A stretch of DNA of 64,000 nt from Streptomyces laurentii (lineage in GTDB: Bacteria; Actinomycetota; Actinomycetes; Streptomycetales; Streptomycetaceae), in the NCBI GenBank assembly GCA_002355495.1, contig AP017424.1, forward strand, positions 6,699,501 through 6,763,500, given 5' to 3'. This document shows positions 8,276-17,408 of this stretch, one piece after another. Each line of letters opens with the position of its first letter. The first letter of the stretch is position 1. The notes under the pieces were generated by a model. The model was not told the origin of the DNA and did not search any database. It was given only the letters and a program-made list of their open reading frames with translations. A program made the position numbers and the translations under genes.

Positions 8276-9586
8276 ATGACCCGCACACCCCGAAGGCGCC
8301 GACGCGTGTTCACCGGCGCGGCGGCCGTCGCCGCGCTCGGCCTGCCCCTGCTCGCCGGCCCCACCGAGGCGGCGGGCAGCACGCCCGCGCCCGTGGCCGC
8401 GCTCCCGCGCACCGGTTTCGAGACGAGCGACGGCGCGCGCTGGACCACCGAGGCCGAGGAGACCGCCTTCCTGGCCGCCGTCGACCGCGACAGCCCCCGG
8501 CTGAGCGTCCGTTCCGTCGGCGCCACGGCGCAGGGCCGCCCGCTCCGGCTCGCCACCCTCGGCACCGGCGCCACCACCGTGCTCCTGATCTGCTCCCAGC
8601 ACGGCGACGAACCCGCCGGCCGCGATACCTGCCTCGGCACCGTGCGCGATCTCGCCTACGCCCAGGACGCGGCGACCCGCCGCTTCCTCGCCCGTACCAC
8701 CCTTCTCGTCGTCCCCACCGCCAACCCCGACGGCCGCGAGGCGAACACCCGCGGCAACAGTGTCGGCATCGACATCAACCGTGACCACCTCGCCCTGACC
8801 ACCGCCGAGGCCCGCACCCTCGCCGCGGTGATCCGCGACCGGCGCCCCGAACTCGTCTACGACCTCCACGAGTACAGCGCCACCCCGGGCTATTACGACA
8901 AGGACCTGCTCGCGCTCTGGCCGCGCAACCTCAATACCGCGCCCCGGGTTCACGACGAGGCGCGCACCCTGTCCGAGTCGTACGTGCGGCCCACCGCCGG
9001 ACGCGCCGGATTCAGCAGCGGGATCTACGGGATCTGGACCGACCCCGTCACCGGCGAGCCGGTCAGACAGGTCGCGGGCGACGGCCAGGAACGCATCCTG
9101 CGCAATACGGCGGGCCTCAAACACGGCGTCGGGCTGCTCGTCGAGACCCGCGAGGATGCCTTCGACCCGGCCGAGCAGAACGATCCGGCCCTCAACCACC
9201 GGCGCCGCGTCGCCACCCAACAGGCCGCGCTCCAGGGGATGTTCGGCTACCTCGACGAGCGCCGCGGCCCGCTCATGGCCGCCACCGCCGCGGCCCGCCG
9301 CACCGGCCTGGCCGACCGGGGACCCGTCCTCCTCGGCGGCGCCGACAACGATCCCGCCGAGCCCGCCGACATCCTCCAGGACCCGCCCTGCGCCTATCGC
9401 CTGACGCGAGATCAGTACCGGGAATACCGCGACGAGTTGGCCCTGCACGGAGTGACCGTACGGCCGGACGGCGACGCGGGCGTGCTCGTCCCGCTGCGCC
9501 AGTCCCTGCGGGCGCTCGTCCCGTTGCTCCTCGATCCCCGGGCGGAACACGGGCTGACTCGCGGAGAGCCTGTGGAGAGGTGTTGA
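8276..9586 (+). CDS. Exported M14 family zinc carboxypeptidase
   Basis: 436 residues from ATG 8276. The N-terminus RRRRRVFTGAAAVAALGLP has consecutive arginines before a mildly hydrophobic core, suggesting Tat export. Zinc-site features of M14 are present: HGDEPAGRD (His and Glu ligands near residue 108), VPTANPDGRE, GIDINRDH with the substrate-binding Asn-Arg, and YDLHEYSA (third His ligand). This is the DUF2817/succinylglutamate-desuccinylase-like side of M14, so a peptide or a small amide could be the substrate. Divergent from the secreted M1 peptidase; a shared role in peptide scavenging is an inference. Confidence 0.85.
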   Translation: MTRTPRRRRRVFTGAAAVAALGLPLLAGPTEAAGSTPAPVAALPRTGFETSDGARWTTEAEETAFLAAVDRDSPRLSVRSVGATAQGRPLRLATLGTGATTVLLICSQHGDEPAGRDTCLGTVRDLAYAQDAATRRFLARTTLLVVPTANPDGREANTRGNSVGIDINRDHLALTTAEARTLAAVIRDRRPELVYDLHEYSATPGYYDKDLLALWPRNLNTAPRVHDEARTLSESYVRPTAGRAGFSSGIYGIWTDPVTGEPVRQVAGDGQERILRNTAGLKHGVGLLVETREDAFDPAEQNDPALNHRRRVATQQAALQGMFGYLDERRGPLMAATAAARRTGLADRGPVLLGGADNDPAEPADILQDPPCAYRLTRDQYREYRDELALHGVTVRPDGDAGVLVPLRQSLRALVPLLLDPRAEHGLTRGEPVERC

Positions 9587-9702
9587 GGAACCGGTGACCG
9601 GCGTCATCCGCCGCGAAGTTCTTGATCATCAAGGGCTAGGGTCGTCCCTCGGTACTGACCATACCCAACGGGCGTTCTCGGCCCGGGACACGGAGTGACA
9701 CC

Positions 9703-10014
9703 ATGACGACCCACGCGACGCCGCTGCGCCGCACGCTGTCGGCTCTCGCCGCCACGACGCTGCTGGCCGGGGGCCTGCTGCTCGGGCAGACCGTGACCGC
9801 CGCGCCGGCCCAGGCGGCCGGCAAGACGGTCACCTGCAACATCGCGAAGATGCGGGCGGACTCCCACGCGCTGCGGGCCAAGGCCGCCAAGCTGAACAAG
9901 CTCGGCGCCCGCGAGGAGGCCCGCAAGGCCACCGCCCAGGCCAACGCGATCGACAAGCGCATCCGCGCCTGCCAGGACGCGGACGACCACGCCACGAAGC
10001 CCTTCCCGGGCTGA
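9703..10014 (+). CDS. Small secreted protein
   Basis: 103 residues from ATG 9703 with GGAGTG ahead. A clear Sec signal peptide spans residues 1-39 (RRTLSALAATTLLAGGLLLG core, AQAAG cleavage). The mature ~64 residues are highly charged and helical, with Ala/Lys/Arg-rich heptads (MRADSHALRAKAAKLNKLG) and two cysteines, at about 45 and 93, that could pair. No family recognised. It is followed by a strong hairpin terminator and is probably a single-gene transcript. Confidence 0.75.
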   Translation: MTTHATPLRRTLSALAATTLLAGGLLLGQTVTAAPAQAAGKTVTCNIAKMRADSHALRAKAAKLNKLGAREEARKATAQANAIDKRIRACQDADDHATKPFPG

Positions 10015-10074
10015 CCGGCGGGCGCGGTCCACACCCCGCCGCGTCGCACGGCAGCGCCTCACCTCGCATGAAAA

Positions 10075-10105
10075 CGGCCGGCGCGGCCTCACACCGCGCC
10101 GGCCG
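10075..10105 (+). terminator. Hairpin terminator
   Basis: CGGCCGGCGCGG (10075-10086) and CCGCGCCGGCCG (10094-10105) form a perfect 12-base stem with a 7-base loop, 61 bases after the small secreted protein gene and ahead of the converging oxidase gene. Confidence 0.75.
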
Positions 10106-10225
10106 GTCCACCGCCCGTCCGGCGAATCCCCACGCTTCGCCGGCCGGGCGCCACGCGTCCTCGCGGCGCGCCCGCCTCACGTCATCCCCCCTCGCAGCGT
10201 CCGCCTCACGCAACCCCGCCGCGCG

Positions 10226-11188
10226 TCACGCGTCGCCGACCAGCTCCGCCACCCGGTCCGCGCAGCCCCACGCCACCGTGACCCCCGCGCCCCCGTGCCC
10301 GTAGTCGTGCACGAGCAGCCCGCCGTCCGGCCGCCGCTCGGCTTCGAGCCGTACCCCGCCGGCCCGCGCCGGCCGCAACCCCACCCGGTGCCCGAGTACC
10401 CGGGCGTCCGCTATCTCGGGCCGGATCCGCGCACAGCGCGCGATGATCCCGGCCGTGACCGCGGGATCGGGCGACAGCCGCTCGTCGTCCTCCTCGGCGG
10501 TGCCGCCGAGGATCAGCCGGCCGGGCTGCGGGAAGAAGTACGTGGTCTCGGCCGACGCCCCGTCGGCCGCCGTGAACCAGGTGTCCACACCCGGGTTCTC
10601 CACCAGCACCAGCTGCCCCCGCACCGCCCGCATCCCGGCGTCCGGGACCAGCCCGCGCGCGCCGAGCCCGGTGCAGTTGACCACCACCCGCGCACCGGCC
10701 GCGAACGCCTCGCCGAGATCCGTCACCACGTGCCGCTCGACGCTCCCGCCCGCCGCTTCGAGCCGCCCGCGCAGCCACGCGAGGTGCACCGGCATGTCCA
10801 CCAGCGGAAGCCGCGCCGCCAGGCCCGCCTGGTACGGCCCCGGCACCTCGTGCGGCGCCAGCTGCCGCAGCCCCTCGACCTCCTTCGCCCAGGCGCCGAG
10901 CGTGTCCAGCGCCGTGTCGGCGTGCACCCCGGGCACCAGCCGGACCCCGGTCGCCGCCGGGTCGGCCGCCAGGCCCTCGTACACCCGCAGTGTGGCCAGC
11001 GACCAGTCGCCGACCTCCGCCTCCGGCTCGATCCGGTACGGCCACCACAGCGCCCCGGCCACTGCCGAGGTCGTCGCGCCCGCCTCGTCCCGCGACCACA
11101 CCCGGACCCGCCGCCCGCGCTCCGCCAGCCGTACCGCCGCCGTCAGTCCGACGACTCCGCCACCCACCACGATCACGTCGCTGTCCAT
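10226..11188 (-). CDS. FAD-dependent D-amino-acid oxidase-like protein
   Basis: 320 residues from ATG 11188. The N-terminal dinucleotide fold is explicit: DVIVVGGGVVGLTAAVRLAE with the GxGxxG glycines. The rest follows the DAO/GlyOx fold: GALWWPYR, an RGQLVLVENPG strand near residue 190, and the C-terminal VLGHRVGLRPAR and DYGHGGAGVTVAWG segments that bind FAD and substrate carboxylate (Arg of RPAR). D-amino-acid oxidases give 2-oxo acids, ammonia and H2O2. 320 residues is a normal size. It is divergent from an ABC-F gene with an 87-base gap. Confidence 0.88.
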   Translation of the reverse strand: MDSDVIVVGGGVVGLTAAVRLAERGRRVRVWSRDEAGATTSAVAGALWWPYRIEPEAEVGDWSLATLRVYEGLAADPAATGVRLVPGVHADTALDTLGAWAKEVEGLRQLAPHEVPGPYQAGLAARLPLVDMPVHLAWLRGRLEAAGGSVERHVVTDLGEAFAAGARVVVNCTGLGARGLVPDAGMRAVRGQLVLVENPGVDTWFTAADGASAETTYFFPQPGRLILGGTAEEDDERLSPDPAVTAGIIARCARIRPEIADARVLGHRVGLRPARAGGVRLEAERRPDGGLLVHDYGHGGAGVTVAWGCADRVAELVGDA

Positions 11189-11275
11189 GGCCGGGACCGT
11201 ACCCCCGGCCCGGCCGTCCGGACAGGGCCGTCTCACGGGACGGGCGGGCCGGCCGTCCCCGTAGAATTCACCCTG

Positions 11276-12913
11276 ATGACTGCCACCCTCGTCGCCAAGA
11301 ACCTCGCCGCCGGCCACGGCGACCGCTCGCTCTTCGCCGGGCTCGACCTCGTCGTCGCCCCCGGCGACGTGATCGGTCTCGTCGGCGTGAACGGAGCGGG
11401 CAAGTCCACGCTCCTGCGCCTGCTCGCGGGCCTCGACACCCCTGAGGAAGGGGAGCTGCGGCTCTCCCCGCCGACCGCCACCGTCGGTCACCTCCCGCAG
11501 GAGCCCGAGCGGCGGGACGGCGAGACCGTCCGGGAGTTCCTGGCCCGCCGTACCGGTGTCGCCGCCGCCCAGAGCGCCATGGACGAGGCCACCCAGGGCC
11601 TCGTCGACGGCACGCCCGGCGCCGACGACGCGTACGCCGTCAGCCTGGAGCGCTGGCTCGACCTCGGCGGCGCCGACCTCGACGAGCGCGCCGAGGAGAT
11701 CGCGGACGGCCTCGGCCTGACCGTCGGCCTCGACCAGCCGATGACCTCGCTCTCCGGCGGCCAGGCCGCCCGCGCCGGTCTGGCCTCGCTGCTCCTCTCC
11801 CGCTACGACGTCTTCCTCCTCGACGAGCCCACCAACGACCTGGACCTCGACGGCCTCGAACGCCTGGAGGACTTCGTCCGCGGTCTGCGCGCCGGCACCG
11901 TCGTCATCAGCCACGACCGCGAGTTCCTCACCCGCACGGTCACCAAGGTCCTCGAACTCGACCTCGCCCAGCAGCAGATCACCCTCTACGGCGGCGGCTA
12001 CGACGCGTACCTGGAGGAGCGGGACACCGCCCGCCGGCACGCGCGCGAGGAGTACGAGGAGTACGCCGACAAGAAGTCGTCCCTCGAATCGCGCGCCCTC
12101 ATGCAGCGCAACTGGATGGACAAGGGCGTCCGCAACGCCCGCCGCAAGTCCGGCGACAACGACAAGATCGCCCGCAAGCTCCGCGCCGACGCCAGCGAGA
12201 AGCAGGCCGCGAAGGCCCGCCAGACCCAGCGCATGATCGAGCGCCTGGACGTCGTCGAGGAGCCCCGCAAGGAGTGGGAGCTGCGGATGGAGATCGCCGC
12301 CGCGCCCCGCTCCGGCTCCGTCGTCGCCACCCTGCGCGACGCCGAGGTCCGCCGCGGCGACTTCCGCTTCGGGCCTGTCAGCCTCCAGGTCGACTGGGCC
12401 GACCGGGTCGCCATCACCGGCGCCAACGGGGCCGGCAAGTCCACCCTGCTCGCCGCGCTCCTCGGCCGCCTCCCGCTCGACGCGGGCCACGCCGTCCTCG
12501 GCCCCGGCGTCGTCGTCGGCGAGGTCGACCAGGCCCGCAAGCTCTTCCACGGTACGGAGAGCCTCCTCGCGGCGTTCTGCGCGGCCGTCCCCGACACCGA
12601 GCCGGCCGAGGTCCGCACCCTCCTCGCCAAGTTCGGCCTCAAGGCCGACCACGTGCTGCGGCCCGCCACCACCCTCTCGCCCGGCGAACGCACCCGTGCC
12701 GCGCTCGCCCTGCTCCAGGGCCGCGGCGTGAACCTGCTCGTCCTCGACGAGCCGACCAACCACCTCGACCTGCCCGCCATCGAGCAGCTGGAGTCCGCCC
12801 TGGAGCCGTACACGGGCACCCTGCTCCTGGTCACCCACGACCGGCGGATGCTCGACGCGGTGCGCACCACCCGGCGGATCGAGGTCGCCGGCGGCAAGGT
12901 CACCGAACTCTGA
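11276..12913 (+). CDS. ABC-F family ATP-binding protein
   Basis: 545 residues from ATG 11276. Two ABC domains lack any membrane part: Walker A GVNGAGKSTLLRLLAG near residue 43 and GANGAGKSTLLAALLG near 384, signatures SLSGGQAARAGLAS and TLSPGERTRAALAL, Walker B LLDEPTNDLDLD and LVLDEPTNHLDLP. A charged linker of about 80 residues joins them. This is the ABC-F pattern of ribosome-associated translation factors, some of which protect against ribosome-targeting antibiotics; I cannot say whether this one does. First gene of a four-gene operon with overlapping starts. Confidence 0.92.
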   Translation: MTATLVAKNLAAGHGDRSLFAGLDLVVAPGDVIGLVGVNGAGKSTLLRLLAGLDTPEEGELRLSPPTATVGHLPQEPERRDGETVREFLARRTGVAAAQSAMDEATQGLVDGTPGADDAYAVSLERWLDLGGADLDERAEEIADGLGLTVGLDQPMTSLSGGQAARAGLASLLLSRYDVFLLDEPTNDLDLDGLERLEDFVRGLRAGTVVISHDREFLTRTVTKVLELDLAQQQITLYGGGYDAYLEERDTARRHAREEYEEYADKKSSLESRALMQRNWMDKGVRNARRKSGDNDKIARKLRADASEKQAAKARQTQRMIERLDVVEEPRKEWELRMEIAAAPRSGSVVATLRDAEVRRGDFRFGPVSLQVDWADRVAITGANGAGKSTLLAALLGRLPLDAGHAVLGPGVVVGEVDQARKLFHGTESLLAAFCAAVPDTEPAEVRTLLAKFGLKADHVLRPATTLSPGERTRAALALLQGRGVNLLVLDEPTNHLDLPAIEQLESALEPYTGTLLLVTHDRRMLDAVRTTRRIEVAGGKVTEL

Positions 12914-13677
12914 TGACGGTCTCCTTCGGGTGGGGGCCGGCCGAGGCACGCGCCCTCACCGGGCCGGAACCGGCCGGGGCGGCCCGCACGGCGTGCGTGG
13001 TCGTGGTCGACGTGCTGTCGTTCACGACCACCGTCGGCGTCGCCGTCGAGGCCGGCAGCGCCGTCCACCCGTACCGCCGGCGCGACGCGAGCGCCGAGAC
13101 GTACGCGCGCGAGAAGGACGCCGTCCTCGCCGTCGGCCGCCGCGCCGTCACCCCGGAGCACCCGTACTCGCTCTCCCCGGCCGCCCTGCGCGCCGCCCCC
13201 GCGCCGCTGCCCGCCCGCCTCGTCCTGCCGTCCCCGAACGGCTCCACGATCAGCGCCGAGGCCGCGGCCGGGGACGCCACGGTGATCGCCGCCTCGCTGC
13301 GCAACCCGACCGCCGTCGCCCGCCGCCTCGCCGCGCACGGCTACGGCACCGCCGGCCGGCCGCTCGCCGTCGTCGCCGCCGGGGAACGGTGGCCCGACGG
13401 CTCCCTGCGCCCCGCCCTGGAGGACCTGCTCGGCGCCGGCGCCGTCCTCGCCGCGCTGCGGGCCGCGTGCCCGGACCTCACCCTGACCCCCGAGGCGACC
13501 GCGGCGGCCACGCTGTGGACCGCCACCAAGGACCCGGTCGCCGCCTTGCACGGCTGCGCATCGGGCCGTGAACTGTACGCGTACGGCTGTCCGCAGGACG
13601 TGGAGGTGGCCGCCGAGATCGACGCGTCGACCACCGTCCCCGTCCTCGTGGACGGCGCATTCCAGGAGGCACCATGA
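12913..13677 (+). CDS. 2-phosphosulfolactate phosphatase (ComB-like)
   Basis: 254 residues; the ATG shares its A with the upstream stop (TGATG). ComB-family markers are seen: VVVVDVLSFTTTVGVAVEAG near residue 27 with the metal-binding Asp, LPSPNGSTIS, VIAASLRNPTAVA and AGERWPDGSLRPALEDLLGAG. ComB releases phosphate from 2-phosphosulfolactate in coenzyme M synthesis in methanogens. In actinobacteria the family occurs without CoM, so the true substrate is probably another 2-hydroxy acid phosphate. Translational coupling to the ABC-F gene is clear but a functional link is not. Confidence 0.82.
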   Translation: MTVSFGWGPAEARALTGPEPAGAARTACVVVVDVLSFTTTVGVAVEAGSAVHPYRRRDASAETYAREKDAVLAVGRRAVTPEHPYSLSPAALRAAPAPLPARLVLPSPNGSTISAEAAAGDATVIAASLRNPTAVARRLAAHGYGTAGRPLAVVAAGERWPDGSLRPALEDLLGAGAVLAALRAACPDLTLTPEATAAATLWTATKDPVAALHGCASGRELYAYGCPQDVEVAAEIDASTTVPVLVDGAFQEAP

Positions 13678-14081
13678 CCGACGACGACCGTCTGACCCGG
13701 CTGATCGCGATGCTCGACGACCTCGACGCCGACGTCGACGAGACCATCGACCTCGCCGACGAGATCACGGCGAGCGGGGACACGGGACTGCTCCCGCGCC
13801 TGGAGGACGCGCTCGGCCGCACGATCGCCGACCGCAACGCCTACGGCCGCGAACTGCTCGGCGGTGTCATCGCGGGCCTCGGCGGTACGGACCGGCTCCC
13901 GGTCCTCGTCCGGGCCTCCGCCGTCGACCTCGGCGACGACCAGGACGGCCTGGCCGCCGAGATCGTCGATCTGGTCCAGGCCGACCCGAAGACGGCCGGC
14001 CGTCTCCTCCGGCCCCTGACGGAGGACGACGACCTGACGGTGGCGAACCGCGCGGAGTGGGCGCTGCGCTTCGCGCCCTGA
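13674..14081 (+). CDS. Small acidic repeat-like hypothetical protein
   Basis: 135 residues, starting at an ATG that overlaps the ComB-like stop (ATGA). Very acidic (many Asp and Glu), all-helical by composition, with leucine spacing that resembles HEAT-like or armadillo-like helical pairs (LLPRLEDALGRTIADRNAYG, LPVLVRASAVDLGD). No catalytic motif, signal or membrane segment. Likely a cytoplasmic protein-binding partner of its operon neighbours; the function is not known. Confidence 0.7.
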   Translation: MTDDDRLTRLIAMLDDLDADVDETIDLADEITASGDTGLLPRLEDALGRTIADRNAYGRELLGGVIAGLGGTDRLPVLVRASAVDLGDDQDGLAAEIVDLVQADPKTAGRLLRPLTEDDDLTVANRAEWALRFAP

Positions 14082-14083
14082 TC

Positions 14084-14668
14084 GTGACCGTGCCCGGAGG
14101 GGACCCCACCGGGTCCGGCCCGCCGCCGGACCCGGACCGTCTCGTCGTGATCACCGGCGGGCCCGGGTCCGGGAAGAGCACCCTGATCGACCACCTGGAG
14201 GCGGCGGGCTTCCCGCGCTCGTACGAGGCCGGGCGGCGGGTCATCCAGGACCAGCTCGCCGCCGGCGGCCACGGGCTCCCGTGGCGCGACCCCGGCCTCT
14301 TCGCCGAGCTGATGCTCCGCCGGGAGCTGTGCTCCTATCGCGACGCGGCGGCGCGGCCGGGACCCGCCGTCTTCTTCGACCGGGGCATCCCCGACATCGT
14401 CGGCTACCTCCGCCTCGAAGGCCGGACCGTGCCCGCCGCGCTGCACACCGCCGCCCGTACCGTCCGCTACCACCCGCGCGTGTTCATCGCGCCGCCCTGG
14501 CCGGAGATCTACCGGCAGGACGCCGAACGCCGGCAGTCCCCCGACGAGGCGGAGCGGACCCACGCCTCGATGGTCGCCACGTACCCCGCGTACGGCTACG
14601 AGCTGGTCGAACTGCCGCGCGTGCCCGTGGCGGAACGCGTCCGGTTCATCGTCGGCCGGCTCGGCTGA
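14084..14668 (+). CDS. P-loop kinase-like AAA ATPase
   Basis: 194 residues if started at GTG 14084, two bases after the previous stop; GTG 14090 is a possible alternative. Walker A is VVITGGPGSGKSTLIDHL near residue 21, followed by LPWRDPGLFAELMLRRE, a Walker B-like AVFFDRGIPD near residue 98 and a mobile basic lid with QDAERRQSPDEAERTH. This matches the small predicted ATPases annotated as AAA_28, related to nucleotide and small-molecule kinases. Last gene of the ABC-F operon. The substrate to be phosphorylated is unknown. Confidence 0.78.
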   Translation: MTVPGGDPTGSGPPPDPDRLVVITGGPGSGKSTLIDHLEAAGFPRSYEAGRRVIQDQLAAGGHGLPWRDPGLFAELMLRRELCSYRDAAARPGPAVFFDRGIPDIVGYLRLEGRTVPAALHTAARTVRYHPRVFIAPPWPEIYRQDAERRQSPDEAERTHASMVATYPAYGYELVELPRVPVAERVRFIVGRLG

Positions 14669-14692
14669 GGCACACCGCTCTTCCGCACCGGC

Positions 14693-14722
14693 GGGCGCGG
14701 ACCCGCGTACAGGCCCGCGCCC
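14693..14722. terminator. Weak hairpin between convergent genes
   Basis: GGGCGCGG (14693-14700) pairs with CCGCGCCC (14715-14722) around a 14-base loop, in the 61-base gap between the kinase-like gene and tex, which converge. A modest structure, but the only one available to end either transcript. Confidence 0.35.
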
Positions 14723-14729
14723 CGACGCG

Positions 14730-17171
14730 TCAGCGCTTGCCGCGACCGCCCCGGCCGCCCGAGCCGCCCTCGTTCAGCAGGCCGGCCTTCCGCAGGGCGT
14801 CCGCCATCGCGCTGTTGGCGGGCGCGGGAGCGGCGGCCTGACTGCGGTCACCGCGCCGCTGCTGCGGCGGACGGCCGCCCTGGCCGCCCCGGTCCCCGCC
14901 CCGCTCGCCGCGGTCCGCGCGCTCGGCCCGCTCGCCTCGCTGGCCGCGCTCACCCCGCTCGCGCTTCGGCGCGGCACCGCCCGGCTCCCGCTCCGCCTCG
15001 TCGTCCAGCCGGAGCGTCAGCGAGATCCGCTTGCGCGGGATGTCGACGTCCAGGACCTTCACCTTCACCACGTCGCCCGGCTTCACCACGTCGCGCGGGT
15101 CCTTGACGAAGGACTTCGACATGGCCGACACGTGCACCAGACCGTCCTGGTGCACGCCGACGTCCACGAACGCGCCGAAGGCCGCGACATTGGTGACGAC
15201 GCCCTCCAGGACCAGGCCCGCCACCAGGTCGCCGATCTTCTCGACGCCCTCCTTGAAGGTGGCCGTCTTGAACGCGGGCCGCGGGTCGCGGCCCGGCTTC
15301 TCCAGTTCCTTCAGGATGTCGGTGACCGTCGGCAGACCGAAGGTCTCGTCGACGAAGTCGTCCGCGCGCAGGCTGCGCAGCACACCCGTGTTGCCGATCA
15401 GCGCGGCGACCTCGCCGCCCGAGGTCTTCACCATCCGGCGCACCACGGGGTACGCCTCCGGGTGCACCGACGACGCGTCGAGCGGGTCGTCGCCGCCCCG
15501 GATCCGCAGGAAGCCCGCGCACTGCTCGTACGCCTTCGGGCCGAGCCGCGAGACGTCCTTCAGCGCCCGCCGGGAGCGGAAGGGGCCGTGCGCGTCGCGG
15601 TGGGCGACGATGTTCTCGGCGAGGCCCGCGCTGATGCCGGAGACCCGCGAAAGCAGCGGCGCGGACGCGGTGTTGACGTCGACGCCGACACCGTTCACAC
15701 AGTCCTCGACGACCGCGTCGAGCGAGCGCGACAGCTTCACCTCGGACAGGTCGTGCTGGTACTGGCCGACACCGATCGACTTCGGGTCGATCTTCACCAG
15801 CTCGGCCAGCGGGTCCTGGAGCCGGCGCGCGATGGACACCGCGCCGCGCAACGACACGTCCATGTCCGGGAGTTCCTGCGAGGCGAACGCCGAGGCCGAG
15901 TACACGGAGGCGCCGGCCTCCGAGACCATCACCTTCGTCAGGTTCAACTCGGGGTGCTTGGCGAGGAGTTCACCGGCCAGCTTGTCGGTCTCGCGGGACG
16001 CGGTGCCGTTGCCGATGGCGACCAGCTCGACCGCGTGCTCCTTGGCGAGCCGGGCCAGCTTCGCCAGCGACTCGTCCCACCGGTTGGCCGGCACGTGCGG
16101 GTAGACGGTGTCGGTGGCGACCACCTTGCCGGTCGCGTCGATGACGGCGACCTTCACGCCCGTACGGAAACCGGGGTCGAGGCCGAGCGTCGCCCGCGTC
16201 CCGGCCGGCGCGGCCAGCAGCAGGTCGCGCAGGTTCGCGGCGAAGACCCGGACCGACTCGTCCTCGGCGGCCGTCCGCAGCCGCAGCCGCAGATCGATGC
16301 CGAGGTGCACCAGGATCCGGGTGCGCCAGGCCCAGCGCACCGTGTCGAGCAGCCACTTGTCGCCGGGCCGCCCCCGGTCGGCCACGCCGAAGCGGTGCGC
16401 GACGATCGGCTCGTACGACGAGGGCACGGACGAGGACTCGGAAGGCTCCTCCGGCTCCAGCTCCAGGCTGAGCACGTCCTCCTTCTCGCCGCGCAGCATC
16501 GCCAGGACGCGGTGCGAGGGCAGCTCGGTGAACGGCTCGGTGAAGTCGAAGTAGTCGGCGAACTTCGCGCCCGCCTCCTCCTTGCCCTCGCGTACCCGGG
16601 CGGCCAGCCGGCCGCGGCCCCACATCCGTTCGCGCAGCTCGCCGATGAGGTCGGCGTCCTCCGAGAACTTCTCGGTGAGGATCGACCGTGCCCCGTCCAG
16701 CGCGGCGGCCGGGTCCGCGACGCCCTTGCCGGCGTCCACGAACGCCGCCGCGGCGGCGGCCGGTTCCACCGACGGGTCGGCGAGCAGCCCCTCGGCCAGC
16801 GGTTCGAGCCCGGCCTCGCGGGCGATCTGCGCCTTGGTCCGCCGCTTCGGCTTGAACGGCAGATAGATGTCCTCCAGCCGCGCCTTGGTGTCGGCGCCGA
16901 GGATCCGTGCCTCCAGCTCGGGCGTCAGCTTGCCCTGTTCGCGTACGGAGTCGAGGACGGCGGCCCGCCGGTCCTCCAGCTCACGCAGATACCGCAGCCG
17001 CTCCTCCAGGGTGCGCAGCTGCGCGTCGTCGAGCATCTCGGTCGCTTCCTTGCGGTAGCGCGCGATGAACGGCACCGTCGAACCGCCGTCGAGCAGTTCG
17101 ACGGCGGCCTTCACCTGCCGCTCGCGTACCCCGAGCTCCTCGGCGATCCTTGCTTCGATGGACGTCGTCAC
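14730..17171 (-). CDS. tex: Tex family RNA-binding transcription accessory protein
   Basis: 813 residues from a GTG at 17171 with AAGGCGG about ten bases ahead; an upstream ATG at 17231 adds residues not seen in the family. Tex order is complete: N-terminal helical region (GGSTVPFIARYRKEATEML), YqgF-like RNase H fold (LGLDPGFRTGVKVAVID near residue 350), tandem helix-hairpin-helix (VGVDVNTASAPLLSRVSGIS), and a C-terminal S1 domain (VTNVAAFGAFVDVGVHQDG near residue 665). A low-complexity tail of about 90 residues rich in Arg, Gly, Glu and Gln follows, giving a slightly long protein (usual 770-800). Tex binds RNA and acts in transcription and stress tolerance. Alone in its transcription unit. 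Confidence 0.93.
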   Translation of the reverse strand: MTTSIEARIAEELGVRERQVKAAVELLDGGSTVPFIARYRKEATEMLDDAQLRTLEERLRYLRELEDRRAAVLDSVREQGKLTPELEARILGADTKARLEDIYLPFKPKRRTKAQIAREAGLEPLAEGLLADPSVEPAAAAAAFVDAGKGVADPAAALDGARSILTEKFSEDADLIGELRERMWGRGRLAARVREGKEEAGAKFADYFDFTEPFTELPSHRVLAMLRGEKEDVLSLELEPEEPSESSSVPSSYEPIVAHRFGVADRGRPGDKWLLDTVRWAWRTRILVHLGIDLRLRLRTAAEDESVRVFAANLRDLLLAAPAGTRATLGLDPGFRTGVKVAVIDATGKVVATDTVYPHVPANRWDESLAKLARLAKEHAVELVAIGNGTASRETDKLAGELLAKHPELNLTKVMVSEAGASVYSASAFASQELPDMDVSLRGAVSIARRLQDPLAELVKIDPKSIGVGQYQHDLSEVKLSRSLDAVVEDCVNGVGVDVNTASAPLLSRVSGISAGLAENIVAHRDAHGPFRSRRALKDVSRLGPKAYEQCAGFLRIRGGDDPLDASSVHPEAYPVVRRMVKTSGGEVAALIGNTGVLRSLRADDFVDETFGLPTVTDILKELEKPGRDPRPAFKTATFKEGVEKIGDLVAGLVLEGVVTNVAAFGAFVDVGVHQDGLVHVSAMSKSFVKDPRDVVKPGDVVKVKVLDVDIPRKRISLTLRLDDEAEREPGGAAPKRERGERGQRGERAERADRGERGGDRGGQGGRPPQQRRGDRSQAAAPAPANSAMADALRKAGLLNEGGSGGRGGRGKR

Positions 17172-17408
17172 GATGTCCGACCCGCCTTCTCGTGCCTCAA
17201 GCTTGCGGATGCATTCTGCCGGGTCGCTCACCCGTACGCGGTAACCGACCCGACCTCGCGCGTGCCGCGCGACCGCCCCGGGAGCCTCCGACGAGGGTCC
17301 GCGGCCCGGTCGCGTACGCCCCGGCGGGCCCGCCGACGGTGTTTCCTCGCCGACGTGCTGTCGGCTTGCCCGTCGGCTTGTTCGGCAGCTCGTCCGCCGG
17401 CGTATCCC

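Noticed and set aside
10226..12949. A 907-residue - strand frame joining the oxidase gene with an antisense stretch
   Set aside because: The part beyond 11188 is the reverse of the ABC-F gene, and the oxidase starts at ATG 11188 with its dinucleotide fold.
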